A stretch of DNA of 50,554 nucleotides. It comes from Streptomyces globisporus (GTDB lineage: Bacteria > Actinomycetota > Actinomycetes > Streptomycetales > Streptomycetaceae). The stretch spans positions 1-50,554 of the forward strand of contig NZ_QWFA01000057.1 in the NCBI RefSeq assembly GCF_003501885.1, in the 5' to 3' direction. Position numbers and translations under genes: made by a program. Under the pieces are notes generated by a model, which was not told where the DNA came from, made no database searches, and saw only the letters and a program-made list of their open reading frames with translations. Numbering within the stretch: position 1 is the stretch's first letter; each line of letters opens with the position of its first letter. Shown piece by piece: positions 18,575-26,644 of this stretch.

Positions 18575-19022
18575 CCGTGCCTCCCCCGCTCGGTCACCCG
18601 GTCACCCGGCGGGCCCGGACCCGATGCGCTCCCGGTGCCTGCCGCCGTTTCGATGATGACCCATCAGGGGCGTTACGGGGACCGTTCGTCGACGAGGAAC
18701 TGTGAAGGTCCTGGGAGGCCGTCGGCGGACGATTCCCGCCGCCATCCGGACGGACCGCACCATCATCCGGACCGAGGGGGCGAAAATCGGACAGGACTAG
18801 TCCTCACCCTGGGGCCGCCGACGGTTGCACCGGGTGTTTGCGAAGGGAACCGACATGGCATGACCGTGGGTAAGTGAACGACCCGAGGGTGAAGCGTCGG
18901 TGTCGTGTGCACGTCCGGAAGTCGGCCTTGTGTGCGTTTCCCGGCCTCGGAATAGTGGGCGCCCCATCCTCCGTGTACGGGCACCCCACATGATCCGTGC
19001 ACGGCCCCACAGGAGGTCGAAG
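18575..19022. promoter_or_regulatory. Divergent intergenic region, hydrolase / sprD
   Basis: About 448 bases with no convincing separate gene. It contains a perfect 12-bp palindrome AGGACTAGTCCT (18793-18804) and, on the plus strand, TGGCATGACC (18856-18865), resembling an AdpA-type site; sprD is an AdpA target in S. griseus. Alternative upstream starts for sprD (GTG 18930, ATG 18990) fall in this stretch. Confidence 0.5.
18856..18865 (+). promoter_or_regulatory. TGGCATGACC element upstream of sprD
   Basis: TGGCATGACC matches the AdpA consensus TGGCSNGWWY partly (position 5 is A instead of C/G). The same TGGCATG heptamer occurs before three other secreted hydrolase genes in this window. Confidence 0.4.
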
Positions 19023-20108
19023 TTGAAGCATCGACGCATATCCAGGAAGCGCGCGACGCTGGCCGGCTCGGCCGTCGTTGCCCTGGTCGCAGCGGGATTC
19101 ACGTTCCAGTCTGCGAACGCCAGTGACGATGTGCCGCAGTTCGCGGCCAAGACCCTCAGCGCGGGCGCGGCCGGAAAGCTGGCCGACACCCTGGACCGTG
19201 ATCTGGGTGCGGACGCGGCGGGCTCGTACTACGACACCTCGGCGAAGGCCCTCGTCGTGAACGTCGTCGACGAGGCCGGCGCCGAACAGGTCCGCCAGGC
19301 GGGCGCCAAGGCCAGAATCGTGGAGAACTCCCTCGCCGAGCTGAAGTCGGCCCGGCAGACCCTCACCGACAAGGCGACGATCCCGGGCACGTCCTGGGCG
19401 GTCGACCCGGTGACCAACAAGGTGAAGGTCACCGCCGACAGCACCGTCGACGGCGCGGCCTGGAAGAAGCTCTCGGCCGTGGTCGACGGCCTCGGCGGCA
19501 AGGCCGAACTCGCGAAGACCAAGGGTGAGTTCAAGCCGCTGATCGCGGGCGGCGACGCGATCTTCGGCTCCGGCTCCCGCTGCTCGCTGGGCTTCAACGT
19601 GGTCAAGGACGGCGAACCGTACTTCCTGACCGCCGGCCACTGCACCGAGTCGGTCACCAGCTGGTCGGACTCGCAGGGCGGCGCGGAGATCGGGGCGAAC
19701 GAGGGCTCCAGCTTCCCGGAGAACGATTACGGCCTGGTCAAGTACACCTCGGACATCGAGCACCCGAGCGAGGTGAACCTCTACGACGGCTCCACCCAGG
19801 CGATCACCCAGGCCGGTGACGCGACGGTCGGCCAGGCGGTCACCCGCAGCGGTTCCACCACCCAGGTGCACGACGGCGAGGTCACCGGGCTGGACGCCAC
19901 GGTCAACTACGGCAACGGCGACATCGTCAACGGCCTCATCGAGACGACGGTCTGCGCCGAGCCGGGCGACTCCGGCGGCGCCCTCTTCGCGGGCGACACC
20001 GCGCTCGGTCTGACCTCGGGCGGCAGCGGCGACTGCTCCTCGGGCGGTACGACCTTCTTCCAGCCGGTACCGGAGGCGCTGGCCGCCTACGGCGCCGAGA
20101 TCGGCTGA
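19023..20108 (+). CDS. sprD: Streptogrisin D (secreted serine protease)
   Basis: A peptidase S1E prepro-protease, 361 residues from the chosen start. The signal peptide ends near QSANA/SDDV, then comes an unusually long propeptide of about 140 residues and a 188-residue mature enzyme from [10 protein letters not shown]. The triad lies in [16 protein letters not shown] and [12 protein letters not shown]. It is nearly identical to S. griseus SGPD as I recall it. Start: TTG 19023 has a textbook AGGAGG at 19011-19016. However, GTG 18930 would give 392 residues, the length annotated for S. griseus, and its added N-terminus is also similar. The gene is paralogous to sprB 12 kb upstream in the same orientation. 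A strong terminator follows. Confidence 0.93.
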   Translation: MKHRRISRKRATLAGSAVVALVAAGFTFQSANASDDVPQFAAKTLSAGAAGKLADTLDRDLGADAAGSYYDTSAKALVVNVVDEAGAEQVRQAGAKARIVENSLAELKSARQTLTDKATIPGTSWAVDPVTNKVKVTADSTVDGAAWKKLSAVVDGLGGKAELAKTKGEFKPLIAGGDAIFGSGSRCSLGFNVVKDGEPYFLTAGHCTESVTSWSDSQGGAEIGANEGSSFPENDYGLVKYTSDIEHPSEVNLYDGSTQAITQAGDATVGQAVTRSGSTTQVHDGEVTGLDATVNYGNGDIVNGLIETTVCAEPGDSGGALFAGDTALGLTSGGSGDCSSGGTTFFQPVPEALAAYGAEIG

Positions 20109-20142
20109 CACGCACCACCGCTCCACCGTACGACGGCGCGAG

Positions 20143-20172
20143 GAAGGGCCCCCGGTTCGCCGGGGGCCCTTC
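20143..20172. terminator. 13-bp stem TTCG-loop terminator
   Basis: GAAGGGCCCCCGG, loop TTCG (20156-20159), then the exact complement: a textbook stable hairpin between the convergent sprD and phospholipase genes. It can act for both strands. Confidence 0.85.
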
Positions 20173-20196
20173 TCGTATGTCCTGACGCGGACGGGC

Positions 20197-20694
20197 TCAG
20201 GCGGCCTGGGGCAGATTGCGGGTGCCCGCCTCCGCCGGGGAGACGCCGAAGACCTTCACGGCCTGGTAGTAGGTCCAGGCCGTGCTGTTGCACGAGGTCT
20301 TCGTCGCGCCCGAGTAGCCGGCGCACACGCGCTTGAGGTCCTCGTAGAAGGCGGAGTCGATCCGGGCCTTGTTGGCGGAGAACGTGCCCTGGGCCTTGTA
20401 GTTCCGGTACCCGAAGTCGTGGCGGGCGCAGGATTTCTGGAACGGGAAGCCGAAGGGGTTGTCGGGGGAGCTGCTGCAGTAGTCCGTCGACCAGTCGAAG
20501 CCGTACGCGGCCCAGGCGCCCTGGTTGTTGCGGGCCGAGTTCCAGGCGTTGTAGCTGGAGGCGCTCGTCTGGGTCCAGGAGCTGAGCACCTGGGGCTTGT
20601 CGGCGGGGGCGGCCGAGGCGGAGACGGCGGAGCCCAGGGTGAGGGGGAGCGACAGGGCGACGGCGGCGAGCGGAACCGTGAAGCGACGACGCAT
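20197..20694 (-). CDS. Secreted phospholipase A2
   Basis: A 165-residue secreted protein. The signal peptide runs to about residue 29 (SASAAPADK). The mature domain shows the prokaryotic PLA2 active site CARHDFGYRNY, where the His-Asp dyad hydrolyses the sn-2 ester of phospholipids. It also has GFDWSTDYCSSSPD, and four conserved Cys that can form two disulfides. Size and motif order match the S. violaceoruber enzyme type. Start ATG 20694 has GGAGG 6 bases upstream on the minus strand. A TTGGCATGACG element lies about 90 bases upstream (20786-20795 on the minus strand), shared with neighbouring hydrolase genes. It is convergent with sprD. Confidence 0.88.
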   Translation of the reverse strand: MRRRFTVPLAAVALSLPLTLGSAVSASAAPADKPQVLSSWTQTSASSYNAWNSARNNQGAWAAYGFDWSTDYCSSSPDNPFGFPFQKSCARHDFGYRNYKAQGTFSANKARIDSAFYEDLKRVCAGYSGATKTSCNSTAWTYYQAVKVFGVSPAEAGTRNLPQAA

Positions 20695-20785
20695 GGACGA
20701 CCTCCGTGGGGGTGAATGGAGTTGCTCCTGAGGTGCTCCTCGCCGGGTGGTGCGAGGGAGCAGGAGCAGCATGTCGTCATGAACG

Positions 20786-20795
20786 CGTCATGCCA
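20786..20795 (-). promoter_or_regulatory. TGGCATGACG element upstream of phospholipase A2
   Basis: Minus-strand TGGCATGACG, preceded by TT, lies about 92 bases before the phospholipase start. It shares 9 of 10 bases with the element before sprD. Confidence 0.35.
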
Positions 20796-20923
20796 AGATG
20801 TCGCACCGAGCGGACATCAGGAATTGTTCGTCCGGCACCGGGAGTTGGGGTGTTCGACGGGCGGGGGCGCCGAGGTGTCCTCGGGGCGGCGTTCGCGCGC
20901 CGCGTGCGACCGTCGGGCACGGA

Positions 20924-21295
20924 TCACGTGTGGCTGAGGATCACCGTCAGGGCCACGAACTCCGCGAGGAGCTGGGCGGCGAAGGCTCCTTGGCGTGTGC
21001 GTACGGCCGTCGCGGCCAGGGCGACGACGCAGGCGACGACGGCCAGAGCGATGCTCCAGCCGAAGAGCCAGTCGGGCAGCGCGTCGCCGCACTGCTGCCC
21101 GTACGTCATGCAGCGCCCCGCTCGCTCGCCGGTGAGGGTCAGGAGCCCCGCGAGCAGGGCGGCGGGCACGAAGAGACCGGCGCACAGGCCGGACCAGAAG
21201 CGCGTGCGGTCCGTGGTGGCGGATCCCTCTGCCGCCGCCGGGCCCTCTTCGGTCGGCTGCGTCGGCTGGTGCGGCTGCGGTGCTGTGGTGTCCAT
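20924..21295 (-). CDS. Small membrane protein, unknown function
   Basis: A 123-residue protein I do not recognise. A polar Pro/Gln/Glu-rich N-terminus of about 32 residues precedes three hydrophobic helices (about 35-55, 72-95, 105-121). The loop between the first two contains RCMTYGQQCGDALPDW, two Cys that could pair outside the membrane. The start at 21295 (MDTTAPQ) is preferred because composition becomes protein-like there; a start at 21325 is also possible. It is upstream of, and in the same direction as, the phospholipase gene, but 229 bases separate them, so a shared transcript is not certain. Confidence 0.65.
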   Translation of the reverse strand: MDTTAPQPHQPTQPTEEGPAAAEGSATTDRTRFWSGLCAGLFVPAALLAGLLTLTGERAGRCMTYGQQCGDALPDWLFGWSIALAVVACVVALAATAVRTRQGAFAAQLLAEFVALTVILSHT

Positions 21296-21455
21296 GTGGT
21301 GATCCAACGCGGTCCCGCGGCCCACCGCATCGGTTCAGGTACTCGTATCGGGGTGCGCGACATACTCATGCGCACGCCGTCATGCGCGACGGGAGTGGCG
21401 GCGTCGCCACCGTCCCTCACCCATTACGCGATCCGGGCCGAGGCCGTGCCAGTTT

Positions 21456-21497
21456 TTACCGACGCGTAACTTCCCTCGCCTGCTTACTCGTGCGTAA
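21456..21497 (+). promoter_or_regulatory. Tandem TTAC-N6-GTAA sites upstream of lipase
   Basis: TTACCGACGCGTAA (21456-21469) and TTACTCGTGCGTAA (21484-21497) are two copies of TTAC-N6-GTAA with centres 28 bases apart, about 100 bases before the lipase start. A TGGCATGAGC element follows directly (21500-21509). They look like paired sites for an activator or repressor. Confidence 0.45.
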
Positions 21498-21582
21498 TTT
21501 GGCATGAGCACACTCAGCTTGTGGTCCGGGCCACAGGGCGCACCGCCATCGCACCTCCCTTGAGCCGCAAGGAGACCACACG

Positions 21583-22584
21583 ATGCTGCCCTGGATCCGT
21601 GCTGCGCGCGTTCCCCGCACGCGCAGTCTGCTCGCCGCCCTGCTTCTCGCCCTCACCGTTCTCGTCGCCCCCACGGCGACCGCGAGCGCGGCCCCCGCTG
21701 CTGCCGAAGCGGCCACATCGCGAGGCTGGAACGACTACTCCTGCAAGCCTTCCGCCGCTCATCCCCGCCCGGTCGTCCTGGTCCACGGAACGTTCGGGAA
21801 CTCGATCGACAACTGGCTGGTCCTTGCCCCCTACTTGGTCAACCGGGGATACTGCGTCTTCTCCCTCGACTACGGTCAGCTCCCCGGCGTGCCGTTCTTC
21901 CACGGCCTCGGACCCATCGACAAGTCCGCCGAACAGCTCGACGTGTTCGTCGACAAGGTGCTCGACGCCACCGGAGCCCCGAAGGCCGACATCGTCGGTC
22001 ACTCCCAGGGCGGCATGATGCCGAACTACTACCTGAAGTTCCTCGGCGGCGCCGACAAGGTCAACGCCCTCGTCGGCATTGCCCCGGACAACCACGGCAC
22101 CACGCTGCTCGGCCTCACCAAGCTGCTGCCGTACTTCCCCGGCGTGGAGAAGTTCATCAGCGACAAGACCCCCGGACTCGCCGACCAGGTCGCGGGGTCG
22201 CCTTTCATCACCAAGCTCACGGCGGGCGGCGACACCGTTCCCGGCGTCCGCTACACCGTCATCGCGACCAAGTACGACCAGGTCGTGACCCCGTACCGTA
22301 CGCAGTACCTGGACGGGCCGAACGTACGCAGCGTGCTGCTTCAGGACCTGTGCCCGCTCGACCTCTCCGAGCATGTCGCGATCGGGACCATCGACCGCAT
22401 CGCCTTCCACGAGGTGGCCAACGCCCTCGCCCGACGTCCCGGAGGGGCGCGGCAGGGGTACGGAGAGGGGCGCTGCGGTCAGCGGCTGTGGCGCCCCGTC
22501 GCGGCGGCGGCCCGCCGGCGCTGCGAGGCGAACAGCACGGCCGCACCGGCGGCGAGCACTCCGGCGCCCCCGATCGCCAGGTAG
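21583..22584 (+). CDS. Secreted lipase/esterase with aberrant C-terminus
   Basis: A 333-residue secreted alpha/beta hydrolase of the streptomycete lipase (EstA/LipA-like) type. The signal peptide extends to about ASA/APAA (residue 38). VVLVHGTFGNS gives the oxyanion hole, GHSQGGMM the nucleophile Ser, and DLSEHVAIGTIDRIAFHEVANAL contains the catalytic His near residue 266. After NAL (about residue 285) the family normally ends within about 15 residues. Here the frame runs on for about 50 low-complexity Arg/Ala/Pro residues, overlapping the 3' end of the convergent LPMO gene by 106 bases. A small deletion or frameshift at about 22436-22450 is likely. The enzyme core is complete, so activity may persist. 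Confidence 0.85.
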   Translation: MLPWIRAARVPRTRSLLAALLLALTVLVAPTATASAAPAAAEAATSRGWNDYSCKPSAAHPRPVVLVHGTFGNSIDNWLVLAPYLVNRGYCVFSLDYGQLPGVPFFHGLGPIDKSAEQLDVFVDKVLDATGAPKADIVGHSQGGMMPNYYLKFLGGADKVNALVGIAPDNHGTTLLGLTKLLPYFPGVEKFISDKTPGLADQVAGSPFITKLTAGGDTVPGVRYTVIATKYDQVVTPYRTQYLDGPNVRSVLLQDLCPLDLSEHVAIGTIDRIAFHEVANALARRPGGARQGYGEGRCGQRLWRPVAAAARRRCEANSTAAPAASTPAPPIAR

Positions 22585-23519
22585 GTGCTGCTGCTGGAAC
22601 CACCGGTCTCGGCCAGCACCTCGTCCTTGCTCGCGGTGTTGACCTCGGGGGTGTTGCCCTCGGCCTTCGTCTCCGGGGCGGCCGGAGCGGCGGCGGTGAC
22701 CTTCGCCCCGGTGCCCGCGTCGTCGTCGCCGTGGCCGTTGTGCTCGACGGAGGACTTCTCGGCGCCCTCGGTGATCGCTTCCTCGGACGGCGCGGAGGGG
22801 GCCGGCGCCGGAGCCTCGGCGCCGGCGTCACCACCGGACCCCTGCTCAGCCTCTTCCTTCTCCGCCGACCCGCCGCCCGCCGACCCGCCGCCGAACGTCA
22901 CGTCGGAGCAGGCGTAGAACGCCTCGGGGGAGTCGGAACGCTGCCAGATCGTGTAGACCAGCTGCCGCCCGGAACGCTCGGGGATCGTCCCGTCGAAGAC
23001 GTACGAACCGTCCACCAGCGCCGGGTCGGTGACCTCGGCGAAGGGCTTCGCCTCCAGGTCCGACCAGGCCAGCGGCTTCGTGGCGTCGTACCCCGGCTTG
23101 GTCATGTACAGCTCGAACGACCCCTTGTGCGGGGCCGTCGCACGGAACCGGAAGGTGTGCTTGCCCGCCGACAGCGCGGTGGCCGGCCAGTCGGCGCGCG
23201 GAAGGTCGAGGCCCTTGAACTTGTCGTTGGCCGCGCTGCAGAGCTTGCCGTCCGGGATCAGATCACGGTGCTTGCCCGCCGCGTTGGCGATGTTGACCCC
23301 GTTCCAGTCGTACAGCGCCTGCGTACCCCCCGCCGCGACGGCCGCCTGGCACGCCGCCGACTTCGGACTCTCCGGCCCCTCCGCGAAGCACGCCGACACC
23401 CGGCTCACCGGGTCGGTCAGCGAACCGTGCGCGACGGCCGGCGTGGCGGTCAGCCCGGCCAGCGCGAGCGGTGCGAGTCCGAGGGCGAGAACTCCGGCGG
23501 CCTTGCGACGAGCGGTCAT
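22479..23519 (-). CDS. AA10 lytic polysaccharide monooxygenase with sortase anchor
   Basis: A 346-residue copper oxidase of family AA10 (formerly CBM33), cleaving chitin or cellulose oxidatively. The signal peptide ends at Ala30, leaving His31 (HGSLTDPVSR) as the N-terminal histidine-brace ligand. The catalytic domain spans about 31-205 with CSAANDKFKGLDLPRADWPAT, and YTIWQRSDSPEAFYACSDVTF near its end. A low-complexity Gly/Ser/Glu/Pro linker (about 210-300) follows, then LAETG, a hydrophobic helix and RRR: a class E sortase signal. The enzyme is therefore probably attached to peptidoglycan rather than released, which is less usual. Start ATG 23519 has GGAG upstream. Its 3' end overlaps the aberrant lipase tail. 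Confidence 0.9.
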   Translation of the reverse strand: MTARRKAAGVLALGLAPLALAGLTATPAVAHGSLTDPVSRVSACFAEGPESPKSAACQAAVAAGGTQALYDWNGVNIANAAGKHRDLIPDGKLCSAANDKFKGLDLPRADWPATALSAGKHTFRFRATAPHKGSFELYMTKPGYDATKPLAWSDLEAKPFAEVTDPALVDGSYVFDGTIPERSGRQLVYTIWQRSDSPEAFYACSDVTFGGGSAGGGSAEKEEAEQGSGGDAGAEAPAPAPSAPSEEAITEGAEKSSVEHNGHGDDDAGTGAKVTAAAPAAPETKAEGNTPEVNTASKDEVLAETGGSSSSTYLAIGGAGVLAAGAAVLFASQRRRAAAATGRHSR

Positions 23520-23722
23520 GGGTGGATCTCCTTCGATACGGCACTGCTGTCGGGGGTGGCGATCAGCAAGCTAGCCGTTCGGGAGGGCGAAAACCGCTGT
23601 TGGGAGGGGGTGAGGGTGATCCTTATGGTCGCTTTAAGGAAGGGCTAAGAGGGCGCTCAGGAAGCGCGGCGCGCGATACTCGACGGTGACGGGCGCAGCA
23701 GCCCGACGGGGGAGGGCGAACG

Positions 23723-24238
23723 GTGACGGTCGACCGGTGGGGCGAGGGCGAGCCGGTGCGGGAGGAGAGTCTGCCGCTGGAGTACGCCGTGCTTCCCGGG
23801 CAGCGGCGGTTGTGGCGGTGGATCGCTGTGGGATGGCTGGTGACCTATGCCCTCGCCGTTCTGTATCTGGGCGCGGGCAGCGGGGCCGCGCTGCCACTGT
23901 GGGCGGCGGCTCTCGTATGTCTGCCGGTGGTGACGGGGGCGGTGCAGTCCTGGCGCCGGTCGGCCGGCGGGACCCGTATCGACGAGGACGGGGTCACCAC
24001 CGGGGTGTGGCCCGCCCGGCAGGTGTGCCGCTGGGAGGAGGTGCAGGCCGTCACCACCGTGCGCACCGGCAGTGGGCCCAGCGCCCGCACCTTCATCCAG
24101 CTCATACGGGCCGACAGCCGAGCCGTCACACTCCAGGCGCCCGTCGATCTGGCGGAGGACCCCGACCACAGGTTCCGGCGCGCCCACGCGATCGTGTGTG
24201 GTGCCTGGGAGGAGCGGCGCGCTCGCGGTACCTCCTGA
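23723..24238 (+). CDS. PH-domain-like membrane protein
   Basis: A 171-residue protein. Two transmembrane helices (about 33-52 and 57-76) are followed by a cytosolic beta-rich domain (about 80-165) with TRIDEDGVTTGVWPARQVCRWEEVQAVTT. This is the pattern of small actinobacterial PH-domain (bPH2-like) proteins, whose roles are mostly unknown but are thought to be at the membrane. Start GTG 23723 follows GGGGGAGGG. It is convergent with the response regulator, with only 30 bases between stops. No functional link to its neighbours can be seen. Confidence 0.7.
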   Translation: MTVDRWGEGEPVREESLPLEYAVLPGQRRLWRWIAVGWLVTYALAVLYLGAGSGAALPLWAAALVCLPVVTGAVQSWRRSAGGTRIDEDGVTTGVWPARQVCRWEEVQAVTTVRTGSGPSARTFIQLIRADSRAVTLQAPVDLAEDPDHRFRRAHAIVCGAWEERRARGTS

Positions 24239-24268
24239 GCGTGCGCCGTCAGCGGCGCCCCGGACCCC

Positions 24269-24955
24269 TCACCCCTTCCAGCGGTACCGCCGCTCCGGTC
24301 GCCCCGTCCCCCCGTAGCGCAGCGTCACCTCCGCGCGGCCCGTTCCGGTGAACCACTCCAGGTAGCGGCGCGCGCTCACCCGGGACAGGGATCCCGCCTC
24401 GGCGCACTCCGATGCCGACAGGCCCCCGGGGTGGTCGCGCAGGGTGCGTTCCACCAGGTCGGCCGTGGGGGCGGCCAGGCCCTTCGGCAGCTCGCGGGAG
24501 CCGGGTGGGCGGGTGCCGAAGATCTGGTCGACGTCCTCCTGGCGGGCCTCTCCCAGCTCGTCCAGGCGGGTCCGCAGCGAGGCGACATGGCGCAACTGCT
24601 CCTGGAGGGCGGAGCGGTTGAACGGCTTGATCAGGTAGTGCAGGGCTCCCGCCCGCAGCGCCGCCCGGATCACGCCCGCGTCCCGGGCCGCCGTGATGAA
24701 CAGGGCGTCCGTGCTGGGGCGCGAGGCGTCCCGCTCCTCCGCCGTGCGCAGGGCCCGCAGCACGTCGATCCCGTCCATGTCCGGCAGGTAGATGTCGAGC
24801 AGCACCAGATCGGGGTGCAGCCGCTCGGCGGCCCGCAGGGCGTCGGCGCCGGTGTGCGCCACCCCGACCACCGTAAAACCGTCCATCGCGGACACATAGC
24901 GGCCGTGCAGCTTCGCGACCATGAAGTCGTCGTCCACCACCAGCACAGTTGTCAC
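24269..24955 (-). CDS. CitB/DcuR-type response regulator
   Basis: A 228-residue two-component regulator. The receiver domain has the acidic pocket VVDDD (8-10), phospho-acceptor Asp54 (LVLLDIYLPDMDG), a Thr-equivalent switch, and the conserved Lys in LIKPF near residue 108. The C-terminal helix-turn-helix (about 175-228, LSASECAEAGSLSRVSARRY) is the CitB/DcuR class that controls tricarboxylate or dicarboxylate uptake. It is divergent from the tctCBA operon 115 bases away, the natural target. The partner sensor kinase (CitA/DcuS type) usually sits beside such regulators but is absent here: the gene downstream is a PH-domain protein in opposite orientation. Confidence 0.9.
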   Translation of the reverse strand: MTTVLVVDDDFMVAKLHGRYVSAMDGFTVVGVAHTGADALRAAERLHPDLVLLDIYLPDMDGIDVLRALRTAEERDASRPSTDALFITAARDAGVIRAALRAGALHYLIKPFNRSALQEQLRHVASLRTRLDELGEARQEDVDQIFGTRPPGSRELPKGLAAPTADLVERTLRDHPGGLSASECAEAGSLSRVSARRYLEWFTGTGRAEVTLRYGGTGRPERRYRWKG

Positions 24956-25070
24956 GCCGCCACGCTAGGCCGCGACCTCAATGACCACAACGTCCGTTGA
25001 TACCGGAAGAGAGACAGCTTCTTAACGCGCAGGCAACATGTGGGCCACTTCACAGCGAAAGGCGGAACCT

Positions 25071-26054
25071 GTGCGACTGCGCACTCTCCTCGCCCTGTTC
25101 GGGGCCGCGTTGCTCGTGGTGGTGGGGCCACCCCTGCTCTCCACGGACGACGGCTCCGACACCGGCACTCAGATTCCCGGGCTCCGCTTCATGGTCCCCA
25201 ACACCCCCGGCGGCGGTTACGACATCACCGCCCGCACCATGGCCAAGAACGCCGAGGACGCCGGGCTCACCCACAACATCGAGGTGTTCAACCTGCCGGG
25301 CGCCGGCGGAACGGTCGGCCTGACCCGGCTCGTCGGCGAACACGGCAACGGCAAGCTCGCCCTCTCCATGGGCCTCGGCGTCGTCGGCGCCGTCCACACC
25401 AACAAGTCCCCGAGCACCCTCGCCGACACCACCCCGATCGCCCGGCTCACCGAGGAGCCCGACATCGTGGTGGTGGCCAAGAACTCGCCCTACCGCACCA
25501 TCGCCGATCTCCTCGCCGCCTGGAAGAAGGACCCGGCCCGGGTCCCGGTCGGCGGCGGCTCCTCGCCCGGCGGCCCGGACCACCTCGCCCCGATGCTCAT
25601 GGCGCAGGCCGCCGGCATCGCGCCCAAGACGGTCAACTACGTGCCGTTCGACGGCGGCGGCGAACTCCTCGCCTCCATCCTGGGCAACAAGGTCGGCTTC
25701 GGGGTCTCCGGGCTCGGGGAGTACCGCGACCAGATCGAGGCGGGCGAGCTGCGGCTGCTCGCCGTCACCGGCCCCAAGCGCGTGCCGGGCCTCGACGCCC
25801 CCACTCTGCGCGAAGCCGGACTCGACACCGAGTTCACCAACTGGCGCGGCATCGTCGCCCCGCCCGGTCTCTCCGACGCCGAACGCGACAAGCTCACCGG
25901 TCTCATCCGCGAGCTCCATGCCTCGAAGGAGTGGAAGGAGTCGATGAAGACGAACGGCTGGGACGACGCCTTCCTCGCCGGTGAACCCTTCGGCGACTTC
26001 CTCGACGAGCAGGACCGGCGCGTCGCCACCGTCCTCAAGGAGCTGGGGCTGTGA
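25071..26054 (+). CDS. tctC: TctC, tricarboxylate-binding protein
   Basis: A 327-residue extracytoplasmic solute receptor of the tripartite tricarboxylate transporter family. It delivers citrate-like acids to the TctAB membrane complex. The N-terminal hydrophobic segment LRTLLALFGAALLVVVGPPLL serves as signal or anchor. The receptor fold shows VPNTPGGGYDITARTMAK, NLPGAGGTVGLTRL and VGGGSSPGGPDHL, the carboxylate-binding loops of the Bug family. No lipobox Cys is present, so it may remain tethered by the uncleaved helix. GTG 25071 with GAAAGG upstream is preferred; ATG 25038 is an alternative. Its stop overlaps the tctB start (GTGA). It is divergent from a CitB-type regulator that probably controls it. 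Confidence 0.9.
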   Translation: MRLRTLLALFGAALLVVVGPPLLSTDDGSDTGTQIPGLRFMVPNTPGGGYDITARTMAKNAEDAGLTHNIEVFNLPGAGGTVGLTRLVGEHGNGKLALSMGLGVVGAVHTNKSPSTLADTTPIARLTEEPDIVVVAKNSPYRTIADLLAAWKKDPARVPVGGGSSPGGPDHLAPMLMAQAAGIAPKTVNYVPFDGGGELLASILGNKVGFGVSGLGEYRDQIEAGELRLLAVTGPKRVPGLDAPTLREAGLDTEFTNWRGIVAPPGLSDAERDKLTGLIRELHASKEWKESMKTNGWDDAFLAGEPFGDFLDEQDRRVATVLKELGL

Positions 26055-26641
26055 CCACCGAATCGACAGAACCCGCCGGGTCCGCCGGACCCGCCGGACC
26101 CGCCGGATCGGCCGGGACCGCCGGGACCGCCGGAGCCAGTGGCGGTGCCCGTGCCTGGCTGCGTGAACGCTCCGAACTCGGCGTCTGCGTCCTGCTGTTC
26201 GCACTCGGCGTGCTCGTGCTCACCGACGCCCTCACCATGGACGTCGACATCGCCCAACGCGGTCCCATCGGCCCCCGCACCGTCCCCTTCGTCGTCGGCG
26301 CCGGGCTCCTGCTGGTCGGCGCCCTGCTCGCCGTCGACGTCCTGCGCGGCGGACGCGGCGAGGCCGAGGGCGGCGAGGACGTCGACCTCGACGAACCCGC
26401 CGACTGGCGCACCGTCCTCCTGCTCACCGGCGTCTTCCTCGCCGCCGCCGTCCTGATCGGCCCGCTCGGCTTCCCGATCGCCGGGGCGCTGCTCTTCTGG
26501 GGGGCCGCCTACGCGCTGGGCAGCCGCCACTACGACCGCGACCCCCTCATCGCCGCCGGGCTCTCCCTCTTCACCTACTTCGTCTTCGACAACCTGCTCG
26601 GTGTCCCCCTTCCGGGCGGCCCGCTGATGGGGGTGCTCTGA
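26051..26641 (+). CDS. tctB: TctB, small membrane subunit of tricarboxylate transporter
   Basis: A 196-residue membrane protein of the TctB family with four predicted helices (about 40-60, 75-97, 120-143, 150-190). It forms the transport unit together with TctA. Start GTG 26051 overlaps the tctC stop by 4 bases, and AAGGAG within tctC serves as ribosome binding site. The cytosolic N-terminus (about residues 6-34) is a Pro-Ala-Gly/Ser/Thr-Ala-Gly repeat encoded by a degenerate 9-base tandem repeat, not a feature of the family in general. tctA follows after 3 bases. Confidence 0.88.
   Translation: MTTESTEPAGSAGPAGPAGSAGTAGTAGASGGARAWLRERSELGVCVLLFALGVLVLTDALTMDVDIAQRGPIGPRTVPFVVGAGLLLVGALLAVDVLRGGRGEAEGGEDVDLDEPADWRTVLLLTGVFLAAAVLIGPLGFPIAGALLFWGAAYALGSRHYDRDPLIAAGLSLFTYFVFDNLLGVPLPGGPLMGVL
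26071..26136 (+). repeat. Degenerate 9-bp tandem repeat in tctB
   Basis: Six to seven imperfect copies of CCGCCGGAC-like units encode PAG/SAG/TAG tripeptides near the TctB N-terminus. Such tracts can change length by slippage, in multiples of nine, without breaking the frame. Confidence 0.6.
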
Positions 26642-26644
26642 CCG

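Noticed and set aside
18421..18860. Plus-strand frames running through the hydrolase start region toward sprD
   Set aside because: No domain, no ribosome binding site, and atypical composition.
24956..25070. Riboswitch or operator between the response regulator and tctC
   Set aside because: Only 115 bases, and I saw no convincing inverted or direct repeat that could be assigned to a CitB-type regulator.
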